Source of the DNA: Streptomyces griseoaurantiacus | Lineage (GTDB): Bacteria > Actinomycetota > Actinomycetes > Streptomycetales > Streptomycetaceae | Length of the DNA stretch: 64,000 nt | NCBI GenBank assembly: GCA_014656015.1 | Contig: BNBP01000036.1 | Location: 1-64,000 of the forward strand | Direction: 5' to 3' | Shown here: positions 44,815-53,453 of the stretch, piece by piece | Layout: every line of letters begins with the position of its first letter | Numbering within the stretch: the stretch's first letter is position 1 | Notes under the pieces: model-generated | What the model saw: the letters and a program-made list of their open reading frames with translations, nothing else | What the model was told of the DNA's origin: nothing | The model's database searches: none | Program-made: the position numbers and the translations under genes

Positions 44815-46830
44815 CTACAGGGCCGCCGCCAGCTCGGTGCCCTGCCGGATGGCGCGCTTGGCGTCCAGTTCGGCGGCCACGTCGGCCCCGCCGATGAGGT
44901 GTGCCGTGCGTCCGGCGGCGAGGAGAGCCTCGTACAGGTCCCGGCGCGGCTCCTGGCCGGTGCACAGGACGATCGTGTCCACCTCCAGGACGCGGTCGGC
45001 GCCGTCGACGCTCAGGTGCAGTCCGGCGTCGTCGATGCGCCGGTAGGTGACGCCCGGGACCATGGTGACGCCGCGCTGCCTGAGTTCGGTGCGGTGGATC
45101 CAGCCGGTGGTCTTTCCCAGTCCGGCGCCGACCTTGGTGGTCCTGCGCTGGAGCAGGTGCACCGTGCGCGGCGGCGTGGGCCGCCGCGGCGCGGTGAGGC
45201 CGCCGGGCGTGCGGTGCTCCGTGTCGACGCCCCAGTGGCGGAAGTAGGTGTCCGGGTCGCTGCTCGCTCCCTCGCCGCCGTCGGTGAGGAACTCGGCGAC
45301 GTCGAAGCCGATGCCGCCGGCACCGAGGATCGCGACCCGCTCGCCGACCGGGGCGCCCTCGCGCAGGACGTCGAGGTAACCGAGGACGCTCGGGTGGTCG
45401 ACGCCGGGCAGTTCGGGCACACGCGGGAGGACACCGGTGGCGAGGACGACCTCGTCGTACTCCGCGAGGTCCCCGGCCCCGGCGCGCGTGTTCAGCCGGA
45501 CCTCCACGCCCCGCAGCCGGAGCTGGGTGCGGAAGTAGCGCAGGGTCTCGTCGAACTCCTGCTTGCCGGGCACCTTGCGGGCGACGTTGAGCTGGCCGCC
45601 GATCTCCCCCGCGGCCTCGTACAGCACGACCTCGTGGCCGCGTTCGGCGGCCGAGACCGCACAGGCGAGGCCGGCGGGTCCGGCGCCGACCACGGCGATC
45701 CGCCTGCGTCGCCGGGTGGGGGCGAGCACCAGCGCGGTCTCGTGGCAGGCGCGCGGGTTGACCAGGCAGGAGGTGATCTTCCCGCTGAAGGTGTGGTCGA
45801 GGCAGGCCTGGTTGCAGCCGATGCAGGTGTTGATGGTGTCGGGGGCGTCCGCGGCGGCCTTGGCGACGAAGTCGGGGTCGGCGAGGAAGGGCCGGGCCAT
45901 CGACACCATGTCCGCGTGGCCCTCGGCGAGGACCCGCTCGGCCAGTTCGGGGGTGTTGATGCGGTTGGTGGTGACGAGCGGCACCGACACCTGGCCCATG
46001 AGCCGCCGGGTGACCCGGGTGAAGGCGCCGCGCGGCACGGAGGTGGCGATGGTGGGGATGCGCGCCTCGTGCCAGCCGATGCCGGTGTTCAGCAGCGTGG
46101 CCCCGGCGGCCTCGACCGCCTTGGCGAGGGTGACGACCTCCTCGGGGGAGGAACCGCCGGGCACGAGGTCGAGCATGGAGAGCCGGTAGACGAGGATGAA
46201 GTCCTCGCCGACCGCCTCGCGCACCCGCCGGACGATCTCGACGGGGAAGCGCATCCGGTTCTCGTACGGGCCGCCCCAGCGGTCGGTGCGCCGGTTGGTG
46301 GGGGCCGCGAGGAACTCGTTGACGAGGTAGCCCTCGGAGCCCATGATCTCCACGCCGTCGTAGCCGGCCCGGCGGGCGAGCCGGGCGGCGCGGACGTAGT
46401 CCTCGATCGTCTCCTCCACCTCCGCGTCGGTGAGCTCGCGGGGCACGAAGGGGCTGATCGGGGCCTGGAGCGGGCTGGGGGCCACGAGGTCCTGGTGGTA
46501 GGCGTACCGGCCGAAGTGCAGGAGTTGCAGGGCGATGCGTCCGCCCTCGCGGTGCACCGCCTCGGTGATCACCCGGTGCTGCTCGGCCTCCGCCCCGGTG
46601 GTCAGCTTGGCGCCGCCCTCGTAGGGGCGGCCCGCCTCGTTGGGGGCGATGCCGCCGGTGACGATGAGGCCGACGCCGCCGCGGGCCCGGGCCGCGTAGA
46701 ACTCCGCCATGCGCGCGAAGCCGCCCTCCGCCTCCTCCAGGCCGACGTGCATGGAGCCCATCAGGACACGGTTGGGCAGCGTGACGAAGCCCAGGTCGAG
46801 GGGGCTCAGCAGGTGCGGGTAACGGCTCAT
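44815..46830 (-). CDS. NADH:flavin oxidoreductase / 2,4-dienoyl-CoA reductase (FadH-like)
   Basis: 671 residues, one short of E. coli FadH, with the same layout. An Old-Yellow-Enzyme TIM barrel binds FMN (LPNRVLMGSMH, GGRIALQLLHFGRYAY, GYDGVEIMGSEGYLVNEFLAAPTNRRTD). An iron-sulfur cluster site follows (CIGCNQACLDHTFSGKITSCLVNP). Then come FAD and NAD(P) domains (IAVVGAGPAGLACA, VAILGAGGIGFDVAEFL). GGAGGG lies before ATG 46830. It would reduce dienoyl-CoA or similar enones. Its promoter overlaps a 34-bp palindrome. Confidence 0.9.
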   Translation of the reverse strand: MSRYPHLLSPLDLGFVTLPNRVLMGSMHVGLEEAEGGFARMAEFYAARARGGVGLIVTGGIAPNEAGRPYEGGAKLTTGAEAEQHRVITEAVHREGGRIALQLLHFGRYAYHQDLVAPSPLQAPISPFVPRELTDAEVEETIEDYVRAARLARRAGYDGVEIMGSEGYLVNEFLAAPTNRRTDRWGGPYENRMRFPVEIVRRVREAVGEDFILVYRLSMLDLVPGGSSPEEVVTLAKAVEAAGATLLNTGIGWHEARIPTIATSVPRGAFTRVTRRLMGQVSVPLVTTNRINTPELAERVLAEGHADMVSMARPFLADPDFVAKAAADAPDTINTCIGCNQACLDHTFSGKITSCLVNPRACHETALVLAPTRRRRRIAVVGAGPAGLACAVSAAERGHEVVLYEAAGEIGGQLNVARKVPGKQEFDETLRYFRTQLRLRGVEVRLNTRAGAGDLAEYDEVVLATGVLPRVPELPGVDHPSVLGYLDVLREGAPVGERVAILGAGGIGFDVAEFLTDGGEGASSDPDTYFRHWGVDTEHRTPGGLTAPRRPTPPRTVHLLQRRTTKVGAGLGKTTGWIHRTELRQRGVTMVPGVTYRRIDDAGLHLSVDGADRVLEVDTIVLCTGQEPRRDLYEALLAAGRTAHLIGGADVAAELDAKRAIRQGTELAAAL

Positions 46831-46863
46831 CGGGACCCTCCGGACACACGTGTGGACGGATCC

Positions 46864-46893
46864 GTTGTAGACGAGGCGCACTCCATTGTGCAA
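46864..46893 (-). promoter_or_regulatory. Probable promoter of the FadH-like gene
   Basis: On the minus strand, -35 TTGCAC (46893-46888), an 18-base spacer and -10 TACAAC (46869-46864). The -35 lies inside the 34-bp palindrome, so a bound repressor would block polymerase. Confidence 0.55.
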
Positions 46894-46912
46894 CTAGTTG
46901 CACAATGGAGTG
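46879..46912. promoter_or_regulatory. 34-bp perfect palindromic operator
   Basis: Perfect inverted repeat centred on AACTAGTT with TTGTGC/GCACAA half-sites. It overlaps the -35 of the FadH-like gene. The core TTGTGCAACTAGTTGCACAA is of MarR type. A related but weaker GGTTG-N7-CAACC site containing TTGTGC overlaps the start of the marR gene at 47972, about 1 kb away. Confidence 0.8.
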
Positions 46913-46921
46913 GTGCAGAAC

Positions 46922-47743
46922 TCATCGCCGGAGGCCGATCACCACCGTCGTCCCGTACTCCTCCTCGTGCGCGAGCCGGGCGTCGAGTCCGGCGCCGGTG
47001 AAGGCGGCCAGGGCCGCCGGGGCCTGCCGCTCGCTGGTCTCGACGAGCAGGGCGCCGCCGGGGGCCAGCCAGCGGGGCGCCCCGGCGGCGACCCGGCGCA
47101 GCAGGTCGAGGCCGTCCGTGCCGCCGTCCAGGGCGGCCGGCGGTTCGTGCTCGCGGGCCTCGGCCGGCAGCAGGCGCACCTCGTCGCTGGGCACGTACGG
47201 GACGTTGGCGGTGAGGACGTCGATCCGTCCGCGCAGGGCGTCCGGGAGGGCCGCGTACAGATCGCCCTCGTGCACGTGCCCCTCGTAGGGGGCGAGGTTG
47301 CGGCGGGCGCAGCGCACGGCCACCGGGTCGATGTCGGCGGCGTGCAGCCGGGGCGCGGCCGGCGAGGCGGCGAGCGCCACGCCGACCGCGCCGGAGCCGC
47401 AGCACAGGTCGACGACGAGACCCGCGTCCGGAGTGAGGGCGAGGGCCTGGTCGACGAGGAACTCGGTGCGGCGCCGGGGGACGAACACGCCGGGCTCGAC
47501 CGTGATCAGCAGGCCGTGGAACTCCGCCCGGCCGACGACGATCTCCAGCGGCTCGCCGGCGACCCGCCGGTCGACCATGGCGGTGATCTCGGACGCGCTA
47601 CGGGCGGCGGCGAAGATCAACTCCGCCTCGTCCTCGGCGAATACGCAGCCGGCGGCGCGCAGCGCGGCCACGACGGAGGAGCGCACGGGGGGTACGGAAG
47701 GTACGGGGGGCTGAGGGGGTACGGAGGGCACGGGGGAAGGCAT
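46922..47743 (-). CDS. PrmC/HemK-like protein N5-glutamine methyltransferase paralogue
   Basis: 273 residues. After a Pro/Val-rich head come the helical domain, then VEPGVFVPRRRTEFLV, motif I VVDLCCGSGAVGVALA, the acidic AADIDPVAV and DVLTANVPYVPSDEV. In PrmC the last motif is NPPY, contacting the glutamine; here it is NVPY. It may therefore act on another amide, or be a divergent release-factor methylase. ATG 47743 has a weak AAGG upstream. Confidence 0.82.
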   Translation of the reverse strand: MPSPVPSVPPQPPVPSVPPVRSSVVAALRAAGCVFAEDEAELIFAAARSASEITAMVDRRVAGEPLEIVVGRAEFHGLLITVEPGVFVPRRRTEFLVDQALALTPDAGLVVDLCCGSGAVGVALAASPAAPRLHAADIDPVAVRCARRNLAPYEGHVHEGDLYAALPDALRGRIDVLTANVPYVPSDEVRLLPAEAREHEPPAALDGGTDGLDLLRRVAAGAPRWLAPGGALLVETSERQAPAALAAFTGAGLDARLAHEEEYGTTVVIGLRR

Positions 47744-47936
47744 GAGCCGAGGGGCCTTTCGGGAAGCGAGCCGAAGGCGCTCCCCCGACCGGCGGCTAGC
47801 GAAGCGGGCCGCGCGGGGACGAGAGCACCCGACCTGACACTGCGGTAATGGGTCTCACCTCCTCGTCCCGTTCCGGCGGGGCCGTCCTCACCGGAACGGT
47901 CACCCTAGCAGCAGAGCCCCGAGCGGCCGCGCGCCG

Positions 47937-47959
47937 TACGCTGGTTGTGCCACGCAACC
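47937..47959 (+). promoter_or_regulatory. -10 box and palindrome before marR
   Basis: TACGCT (47937-47942) is followed at once by GGTTG-N7-CAACC (47943-47959), which spans the likely transcription start. The arrangement suits autorepression. It shares TTGTGC with the 34-bp palindrome. Confidence 0.5.
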
Positions 47960-47971
47960 GAAGGGAGCGCC

Positions 47972-48418
47972 GTGAGTGCGGCCGACCGTTCCGTCGAGAC
48001 GATCCACCGCGAGATGACGGCCTTCGCCCGCCGGGCCAGGGCCTCGGCGGGACGGATGCACCCGGAGCTGTCCCTGGTCTCGTACACGCTGCTGGGGCAT
48101 CTCGAGGACAGCGGAGGGTGCCGTGCGACGGATCTCGCCGCGCACTACGCGCTCGACAAGTCGACGGTGAGCCGGCAGGTGACGGCCCTGGAGCGGGCCG
48201 GGCTGATCGAGCGGCGGCTCGACCCGGAGGACCACCGGGTGCAGGTGGTGGACCTGACGGAGGCGGGGACGCGGATCCTCGCCGAGGTCACCGAGCGGCG
48301 GCGCCGGGCGATCCGGGAGCGGCTTGCCGACTGGCCCGAGGAGGACCTCGGCCGGTTCGCGGAGTACCTGGTCCGCTACAACGGCGGGACGCCGCCCGCG
48401 CGGCCGGACGGGCGCTGA
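47972..48418 (+). CDS. MarR-family transcriptional regulator
   Basis: 148 residues with a winged helix: SLVSYTLLGHLEDSGGCRATDLAAHYALDKSTVSRQVTALERAGLIERRLDPEDHRVQVVDLTEAG. AAGGGAG lies before GTG 47972. A palindrome across its start region suggests autoregulation. The similar half-sites before the FadH-like gene make that operon a candidate target. Confidence 0.9.
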   Translation: MSAADRSVETIHREMTAFARRARASAGRMHPELSLVSYTLLGHLEDSGGCRATDLAAHYALDKSTVSRQVTALERAGLIERRLDPEDHRVQVVDLTEAGTRILAEVTERRRRAIRERLADWPEEDLGRFAEYLVRYNGGTPPARPDGR

Positions 48419-48594
48419 CGACCCTGACGGGTTCCCCTCTTCTCCGTCTCCTCGCGCGGACGGACCGGCCGGTTCCAGCGGGTGCGCCGACCCTCCGCCA
48501 GGGCGGAGAATTGGCTGTGCGGACCGTTCGCGAACGCCGTCGCCCGGGTGCGGTGACACAGACCGGGGCGAACCGGAGCGGCGAGGAGGTCGAG

Positions 48595-49182
48595 ATGCGA
48601 ACCCGGGTGCGCGGTTGGCGCTGGCGTCGCAATCCGCTGCGCCGCCGCTCGGACGTCTTCGAGGCGTGGGCGACCCTGGTGGTCGCCGTCCTGCTGTGCG
48701 TCGGCGTGCCCCTGGCCGGCGCGATGACCAGCGTGCGCGCGTACGAGCAGGCACGGGAGCAGGCCACCGTCCAGCGTGCCGAGCGGCACCAGGTCTCCGC
48801 CGTGCTGCTGGAGAACGCGCCCGCGGCCGTGACCTCCGCGGAGGGCGGGAAGCAGCCGCTGTACCGGGTGCGGATCCAGTGGACCGCCCCCGACACGGGC
48901 GCGACGCACACCGGGCGCGCCCTGGTTCCGGCCGGCACCCGCCAGGGCGACCGGGCCCAGGTGTGGCTGGACCGGCAGGATCGCGGCGTGGAGGCGCCGA
49001 TGACCGACACGATGGTCTGGCAGCACACGCTGACCACCGGCATCTGGGCCACCGGCGGCGCCGCCACCGTGGTCCTTCTGGGCAAGGTCGTGATGCGCCG
49101 GGTGAGCGAGCGGCACCGCATGGCCGAATGGGAGCGCGAGTGGGAGCGCACGGAGCCGGAGTGGCGCAACCGGACCCGGTGA
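48595..49182 (+). CDS. Rv1733c-family membrane protein
   Basis: 195 residues. It begins with RWRRNPLRRRSDVFEAWATLVVAVLLCVGVPLAGAMTS, the basic head and first membrane segment of the Rv1733c-like family. An extracytoplasmic beta-type domain follows, and a second segment (TTGIWATGGAATVVLLGKVVM) and charged tail end the protein. GAGGAGG lies before ATG 48595. Function unknown. Confidence 0.83.
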   Translation: MRTRVRGWRWRRNPLRRRSDVFEAWATLVVAVLLCVGVPLAGAMTSVRAYEQAREQATVQRAERHQVSAVLLENAPAAVTSAEGGKQPLYRVRIQWTAPDTGATHTGRALVPAGTRQGDRAQVWLDRQDRGVEAPMTDTMVWQHTLTTGIWATGGAATVVLLGKVVMRRVSERHRMAEWEREWERTEPEWRNRTR

Positions 49183-49315
49183 ACGGCGTCCGTGCCCGGG
49201 CCCCACCGCCCCCGGAGCTGGGGGAACACCCTTTCTGCCCGGCCGGACCCGCACGTACGGTGTGTCCACCAGCCGGCCGCCCGGGCCGGCACCGGCGCTG
49301 TGAAGGCGGTCCTCG

Positions 49316-50284
49316 ATGGCCCTGTTCGACCTCCCCCTCGACGAGCTCCGCGACTACCGCAGTGAGTCCGTCGCGCCCGAGGACTTCGACGCGTTCTGGG
49401 CCCGGACCCTCACGGAGGCCCGCGCGCACGATCTGGACGCCCGCTTCGAGCCCGTCGAGACGCACCTGAGGACGGTCCGCGTGCACGACGTCACCTTCGC
49501 CGGTTACGGAGGCCACCCGGTCAAGGGCTGGCTGACGCTTCCGGCGGGGGCCGAGGCCCCCCTGCCGACCGTCGTGGAGTTCATCGGCTACGGGGGCGGG
49601 CGCGGCCTGCCCCACACCCACCTGCTGTGGGCCTCGGCCGGCTACGCCCACTTCGTGATGGACACCCGCGGCCAGGGCAGCGGGTGGGGCGGCGGCGGTG
49701 ACACCCCGGACCCGGTGGGCTTCGGTCCCGCCTTCCCCGGCTTCATGACCCGCGGCATCGAGGACCCGGAGAACTACTACTACCGGCGGCTGTTCACCGA
49801 CGCGGTCCGCGCCGTGGAGGCGGCCCGCGCCCACCCGCTCACCGACCCGGCCCGGACCGCCGCCGTCGGCATCAGCCAGGGCGGCGGCGTCACGCTCGCG
49901 GTGGGCGGCCTGGTGCCCGACCTCGCCGCGGTCGCCCCTGACGTGCCGTTCCTGTGCGACTTCCCGCGCGCGACGACCCTCACGGACCGCGACCCGTACC
50001 GGGAGATCGGCAGCTACCTCAAGACCCGCCGCGGCCGCACCGAGCAGGCGCTGCGCACCCTGTCGTACTTCGACGGCGTGCACTTCGCGGCCCGCGGCAC
50101 CGCCCCGGCCCTGTTCTCCACGGCCCTGGAGGACCAGACCTGCCCGCCGTCCACGGTGTTCGCCGCGTTCAACGCGTGGGCCGGCGAGGACAAGTCCATG
50201 GAGGTGTACGACTTCAACGACCACGAGGGCGGCGGCCCCTACCAGCAGGCGGTCCAGCTCGCCTGGCTCCCCGCCCGCCTCTGA
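49316..50284 (+). CDS. Acetylxylan esterase / cephalosporin-C deacetylase family (CE7)
   Basis: 322 residues. It has the CE7 start (LFDLPLDELRDYRSESVAPEDFDAFW), an RGQGS loop (DTRGQGSGWGGGGDTPD), nucleophile Ser in GISQGGGVTLAV, acid in ALEDQTCPP and His in NDHEGGGPYQ. There is no signal peptide, so it is cytosolic and would deacetylate imported xylo-oligosaccharides or antibiotics. AAGGCGG stands before ATG 49316. Confidence 0.9.
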   Translation: MALFDLPLDELRDYRSESVAPEDFDAFWARTLTEARAHDLDARFEPVETHLRTVRVHDVTFAGYGGHPVKGWLTLPAGAEAPLPTVVEFIGYGGGRGLPHTHLLWASAGYAHFVMDTRGQGSGWGGGGDTPDPVGFGPAFPGFMTRGIEDPENYYYRRLFTDAVRAVEAARAHPLTDPARTAAVGISQGGGVTLAVGGLVPDLAAVAPDVPFLCDFPRATTLTDRDPYREIGSYLKTRRGRTEQALRTLSYFDGVHFAARGTAPALFSTALEDQTCPPSTVFAAFNAWAGEDKSMEVYDFNDHEGGGPYQQAVQLAWLPARL

Positions 50285-50303
50285 GTCCCCCGCGCGGGTG
50301 CCC

Positions 50304-51047
50304 TCAGACGGCGGCCCGTGTGGCGAGGACCAGCCGGCCGCGCGGGCTGCCGTCCGGCCGCCGCCCGAACTCGGGCAGGGCGCGCAGTTCGGTCGCGAAG
50401 CCGGCGCCGTGCAGGGCGCGCAGCACGTCGCCGAGGCGGAACGTCCGGTAGTACATGACGAACGGCGGCCGCCACAGCGCGTTGCGCACCCGCATCGCCG
50501 TGTCGAAGCCGAGCAGCGCCCAGTACCAGGGCGAGGAGAAGGGCGGCGGGGCGCCGAGCGGGAAGGCGAACCGCCCGCCCGGCCGCAGCACCGAGTGGAC
50601 CTGGGCGAACAGCGCCGGCAGTTCCCGGGGCAGGAAGTGCCCGAACGCGCCGAAGCTGACGGCCAGGTCGAAGACCGGCCCGAAGGGCAGCGCCCTGGCG
50701 TCCGCGCGCACCCAGTCGGCTCTCGGCCCGGGGGCCCCGGCCTCCCGGGCCGCCTCCCGCCGCCGGCCCTCCGCGAGCATCCCGGCGCTCAGGTCGACGC
50801 CGGTGACGCTCCGCGCGCACACCGCGCGCAGCACGTCCATGCCCGCCCCGGTACCGCAGCACAGGTCGAGGCCGCGTGCGAAAGGGCCCAGTCCGGTGAG
50901 CGCGCGGGTCGTCGCGTCGAGGACGGCGCCCGAGGTGCGGAACGGCGTGTGGTCGAACTTGGGCGCGAGGAGGTCGTACCCGTGCTCGACGGACGACAGC
51001 GCCTGCACGGCCAGTTCACGGAGGCCGGGACCCTCGGGAGAGAACAT
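50304..51047 (-). CDS. Class I SAM-dependent methyltransferase
   Basis: 247 residues. Motif I is GLDLCCGTGAGMDVLRAV, then VTGVDLSAGMLAEGRRR, VSFGAFGHFLP and LRPGGRFAFPLG. A minus-strand -10-like TAGGCT at 51061-51056 is only 8 bases before the ATG, so the mRNA may be nearly leaderless. Substrate unknown. Confidence 0.82.
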   Translation of the reverse strand: MFSPEGPGLRELAVQALSSVEHGYDLLAPKFDHTPFRTSGAVLDATTRALTGLGPFARGLDLCCGTGAGMDVLRAVCARSVTGVDLSAGMLAEGRRREAAREAGAPGPRADWVRADARALPFGPVFDLAVSFGAFGHFLPRELPALFAQVHSVLRPGGRFAFPLGAPPPFSSPWYWALLGFDTAMRVRNALWRPPFVMYYRTFRLGDVLRALHGAGFATELRALPEFGRRPDGSPRGRLVLATRAAV

Positions 51048-51092
51048 CGCCGTACAGCCTATGCGTTCTCGCCCGATGAACCCCGGCGACCG

Positions 51093-52625
51093 TCACACCT
51101 CGGCCGGGACGGGGAGCCCGGGGAGGCTCAGCCGGAAGCAGGCGCCGAGGGTCCGGGGGGCCAGGGTGAGGGTGCCTCCGTGGCGGGCGGCCACGTCGCG
51201 GGCGATGGCGAGACCGAGGCCGGTGCCGCCCTGGTCGCGGGAGCGGGCGTCGTCGAGCCGCACGAAGCGTTCGAAGACCCGCTCGGCGTCCTCGGGGGGC
51301 ACGCCGGGCCCGTCGTCGTGCACCGTGACGACGACCTCGTCGTCCTCCTCCTTGCGGACGGTGACCCGGACGAGGTGTGCGGCGTGGCGGGCGGCGTTGT
51401 CGAGGAGGTTGCGCAGCAGCCGCTCGAGTTCCTCGCTGTTGCCGTGCACGTACGCGTGGCCCGTGGCCTCGCAGGTGAGATCCAAGGTGCGCTCGCCGGG
51501 CGGGTACTCCTCGGTCAGTCGTGCGGCGAGGGCGGCCAGGTCGATGATCGCGGGGTCGGTTCGGGAGGCCCGCGTGTCGAGGCGGGCGAGGAGCAGCAGG
51601 TCCTCGGCGAGCTCCTGCAGGCGGCGGGTCTGCCGTGCGGCGGTGGTGGCCGTGGCGGGCCAGTCGGTGCGCTCGGGGTAGGCGAGAGCGACCTCCAGGC
51701 TGGCCAGCAGGGTGGTGAGGGGGCTGCGCAGTTCGTGGGAGGCGTCCGCGACGAAGCGGCGCTGCTGGGCGGCGGCGTCGTCGAGGCGCTGGAGGGTGCC
51801 GTTGAGGGTGGTGGCCAGGGCGGAGATCTCATGTCCCGTGGCGGGGAGGGTGATGCGTTCGCGGGGGTCGTTGGGGGTCACCGAGGCGGTGAGGACGCGG
51901 ATGGCCTCGATGGGGCGCAGCGCGAGCCGGACGGTGAAGTAGGCGGCTGCGCCGATCAGTACGAGGCTGAAGAGCCCGGCCCGCAGCAGCAGGCCGTCGG
52001 TGGTGTCGGCGATCTCCTCGGCGGTGTCCGGCAGCAGCACCGTGTAGACCCGCAGCGTGGCGTCCGGGGCGACGCCCAGGGCGGCGGCCTTGTCCTTGCC
52101 CAGGCTGCCGGCCCAGACGTCGTCGTACAGGACCGTGTAGGTCTTGCCGGCCAGATGCTCGCCGTACGAGGGCCGGTAGTCACTGCGCTCCGGTATACGC
52201 AGGGGCCGCATCGCATGGCCCCATTCGCCACTCTCTTCGTCTTCCTCTTCGTCCTTCCCTTTGTCCTTGACGAGCGATGCCGGGGAGAAGCTCGCGGGCG
52301 GGGTGGGCAGCACGTGGCGGGCCTCGGGGTCGAAGTCCTCCATGCCTCCGCCGGAGGCGACGGCGGTGCGCCGGCCGGTCGCCACGATCTCGTAGGGCGC
52401 GGTGCTCCCGCGCCCGGGAACCGAACCGTTCCTCACCTGGTGGACGAGGGCGAAGAGATCCGTGCGGGCCTGGTTCTCGGCGATCCCCTCGCTCTCGCGG
52501 TAGATCTCCCGGTGCACCCACGCGCCGACGCCGACGAGGACGACGGCGGTGACCAGGGCGACCGCGAGGGCGGTGCGGGCGCGCACCGAGAGGGGCCACC
52601 AGCGGCGGCGCCGGGGTTCAGTCAC
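51093..52625 (-). CDS. Sensor histidine kinase
   Basis: 510 residues. The first membrane segment (TALAVALVTAVVLVGVGAWV) and the second (LFSLVLIGAAAYFTVRLAL) flank an extracellular sensor of about 190 residues. The sensor contains a strongly charged patch (KDKGKDEEEDEESGEWGH). Then come HAMP, H-box (FVADASHELRSPLTTLLA), N-box (LLRNLLDNAARHA) and G-boxes (VHDDGPGVPPED, GGTGLGLAIARDVAARHGG). The GTG start overlaps the response regulator stop by 8 bases. The signal is unknown; the acidic patch could bind cations. Confidence 0.9.
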   Translation of the reverse strand: MTEPRRRRWWPLSVRARTALAVALVTAVVLVGVGAWVHREIYRESEGIAENQARTDLFALVHQVRNGSVPGRGSTAPYEIVATGRRTAVASGGGMEDFDPEARHVLPTPPASFSPASLVKDKGKDEEEDEESGEWGHAMRPLRIPERSDYRPSYGEHLAGKTYTVLYDDVWAGSLGKDKAAALGVAPDATLRVYTVLLPDTAEEIADTTDGLLLRAGLFSLVLIGAAAYFTVRLALRPIEAIRVLTASVTPNDPRERITLPATGHEISALATTLNGTLQRLDDAAAQQRRFVADASHELRSPLTTLLASLEVALAYPERTDWPATATTAARQTRRLQELAEDLLLLARLDTRASRTDPAIIDLAALAARLTEEYPPGERTLDLTCEATGHAYVHGNSEELERLLRNLLDNAARHAAHLVRVTVRKEEDDEVVVTVHDDGPGVPPEDAERVFERFVRLDDARSRDQGGTGLGLAIARDVAARHGGTLTLAPRTLGACFRLSLPGLPVPAEV

Positions 52626-53298
52626 GTTCACGGTCGTCCACCAATCGATAGCCGGTGCCTCGTACGGTCTGCAGGGACTGCCGCCGGAACGCGGTGTCCA
52701 CCTTCTTGCGCAGGGAACTGACGCGCGCCTCCACGAGGTTGGGGTCCACCGCCTCGTCGGGCCAGGCGTGGTAGAGCAGGTCGCCCTTGGAGACCGCCTG
52801 GCCCGCCCGGCGGGCCAGCAGTTCGAGGACGGCGAACTCCCGGGGGGTGAGGTCCACCCGGGTCCCGGCCCGCCGGCACACCCGCCCGGCGACGTCCAGG
52901 GACAGGTCGCCCACCGCGAGGACGGGCGGGGCGACCGTGGCCGCGCGCCGGACCAGTGCCCGCAGCCGTGCCACGAGTACGAGATAGGAGAAGGGTTTGG
53001 CCAGATAGTCATCGGCCCCCGTGTCGAGGGCCTCCGCCTGGTCCCACTCCCCGTCCTTGGCGGTGAGCACCAGGATGGGAGTGGCGTTGCCCTCGCGGCG
53101 CAACTGGGCGCATACCTTGTAGCCGTTGAGGCCGGGGAGCATCAAGTCCAGGACGACGAGGGCGTATTCGCCGGTCCGGGCCATCCACAGTCCCTGCCGG
53201 CCGTCATGTGCGAGGTCGACGCTGTACCCCTCGGCGGTCAGCCCGGTCCGCAGGGTGTGGGCGAGGTCCACCTCGTCTTCGACCACGAGTATGCGCAT
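52618..53298 (-). CDS. OmpR-family response regulator
   Basis: 226 residues. The receiver domain starts MRILVVEDEVDLAHTL with phosphorylated Asp in VVLDLMLPGLNG and Lys in LAKPFSY. A winged helix (VDLTPREFAVLELLARRAGQAVSKGDLLYHAW...LRKKVDTAF) follows. I chose the ATG at 53298 because the receiver begins there; upstream codons are not family-like. It is coupled to the kinase gene. Confidence 0.91.
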   Translation of the reverse strand: MRILVVEDEVDLAHTLRTGLTAEGYSVDLAHDGRQGLWMARTGEYALVVLDLMLPGLNGYKVCAQLRREGNATPILVLTAKDGEWDQAEALDTGADDYLAKPFSYLVLVARLRALVRRAATVAPPVLAVGDLSLDVAGRVCRRAGTRVDLTPREFAVLELLARRAGQAVSKGDLLYHAWPDEAVDPNLVEARVSSLRKKVDTAFRRQSLQTVRGTGYRLVDDRERD

Positions 53299-53453
53299 GG
53301 CGAGCAGCGTGGCACAGCGCCGGCCCGCCTTCCTGACCACGCGATCAGGTCCGCGCTTCCTGATCTGCCGGTCAGGTCGGGTCAGCGATCGGTCAACGAG
53401 GTCCCGGCACGCTGTCGGCACTCGCCCGTCACCGTCGAAAGGCGCTGCCGCAC

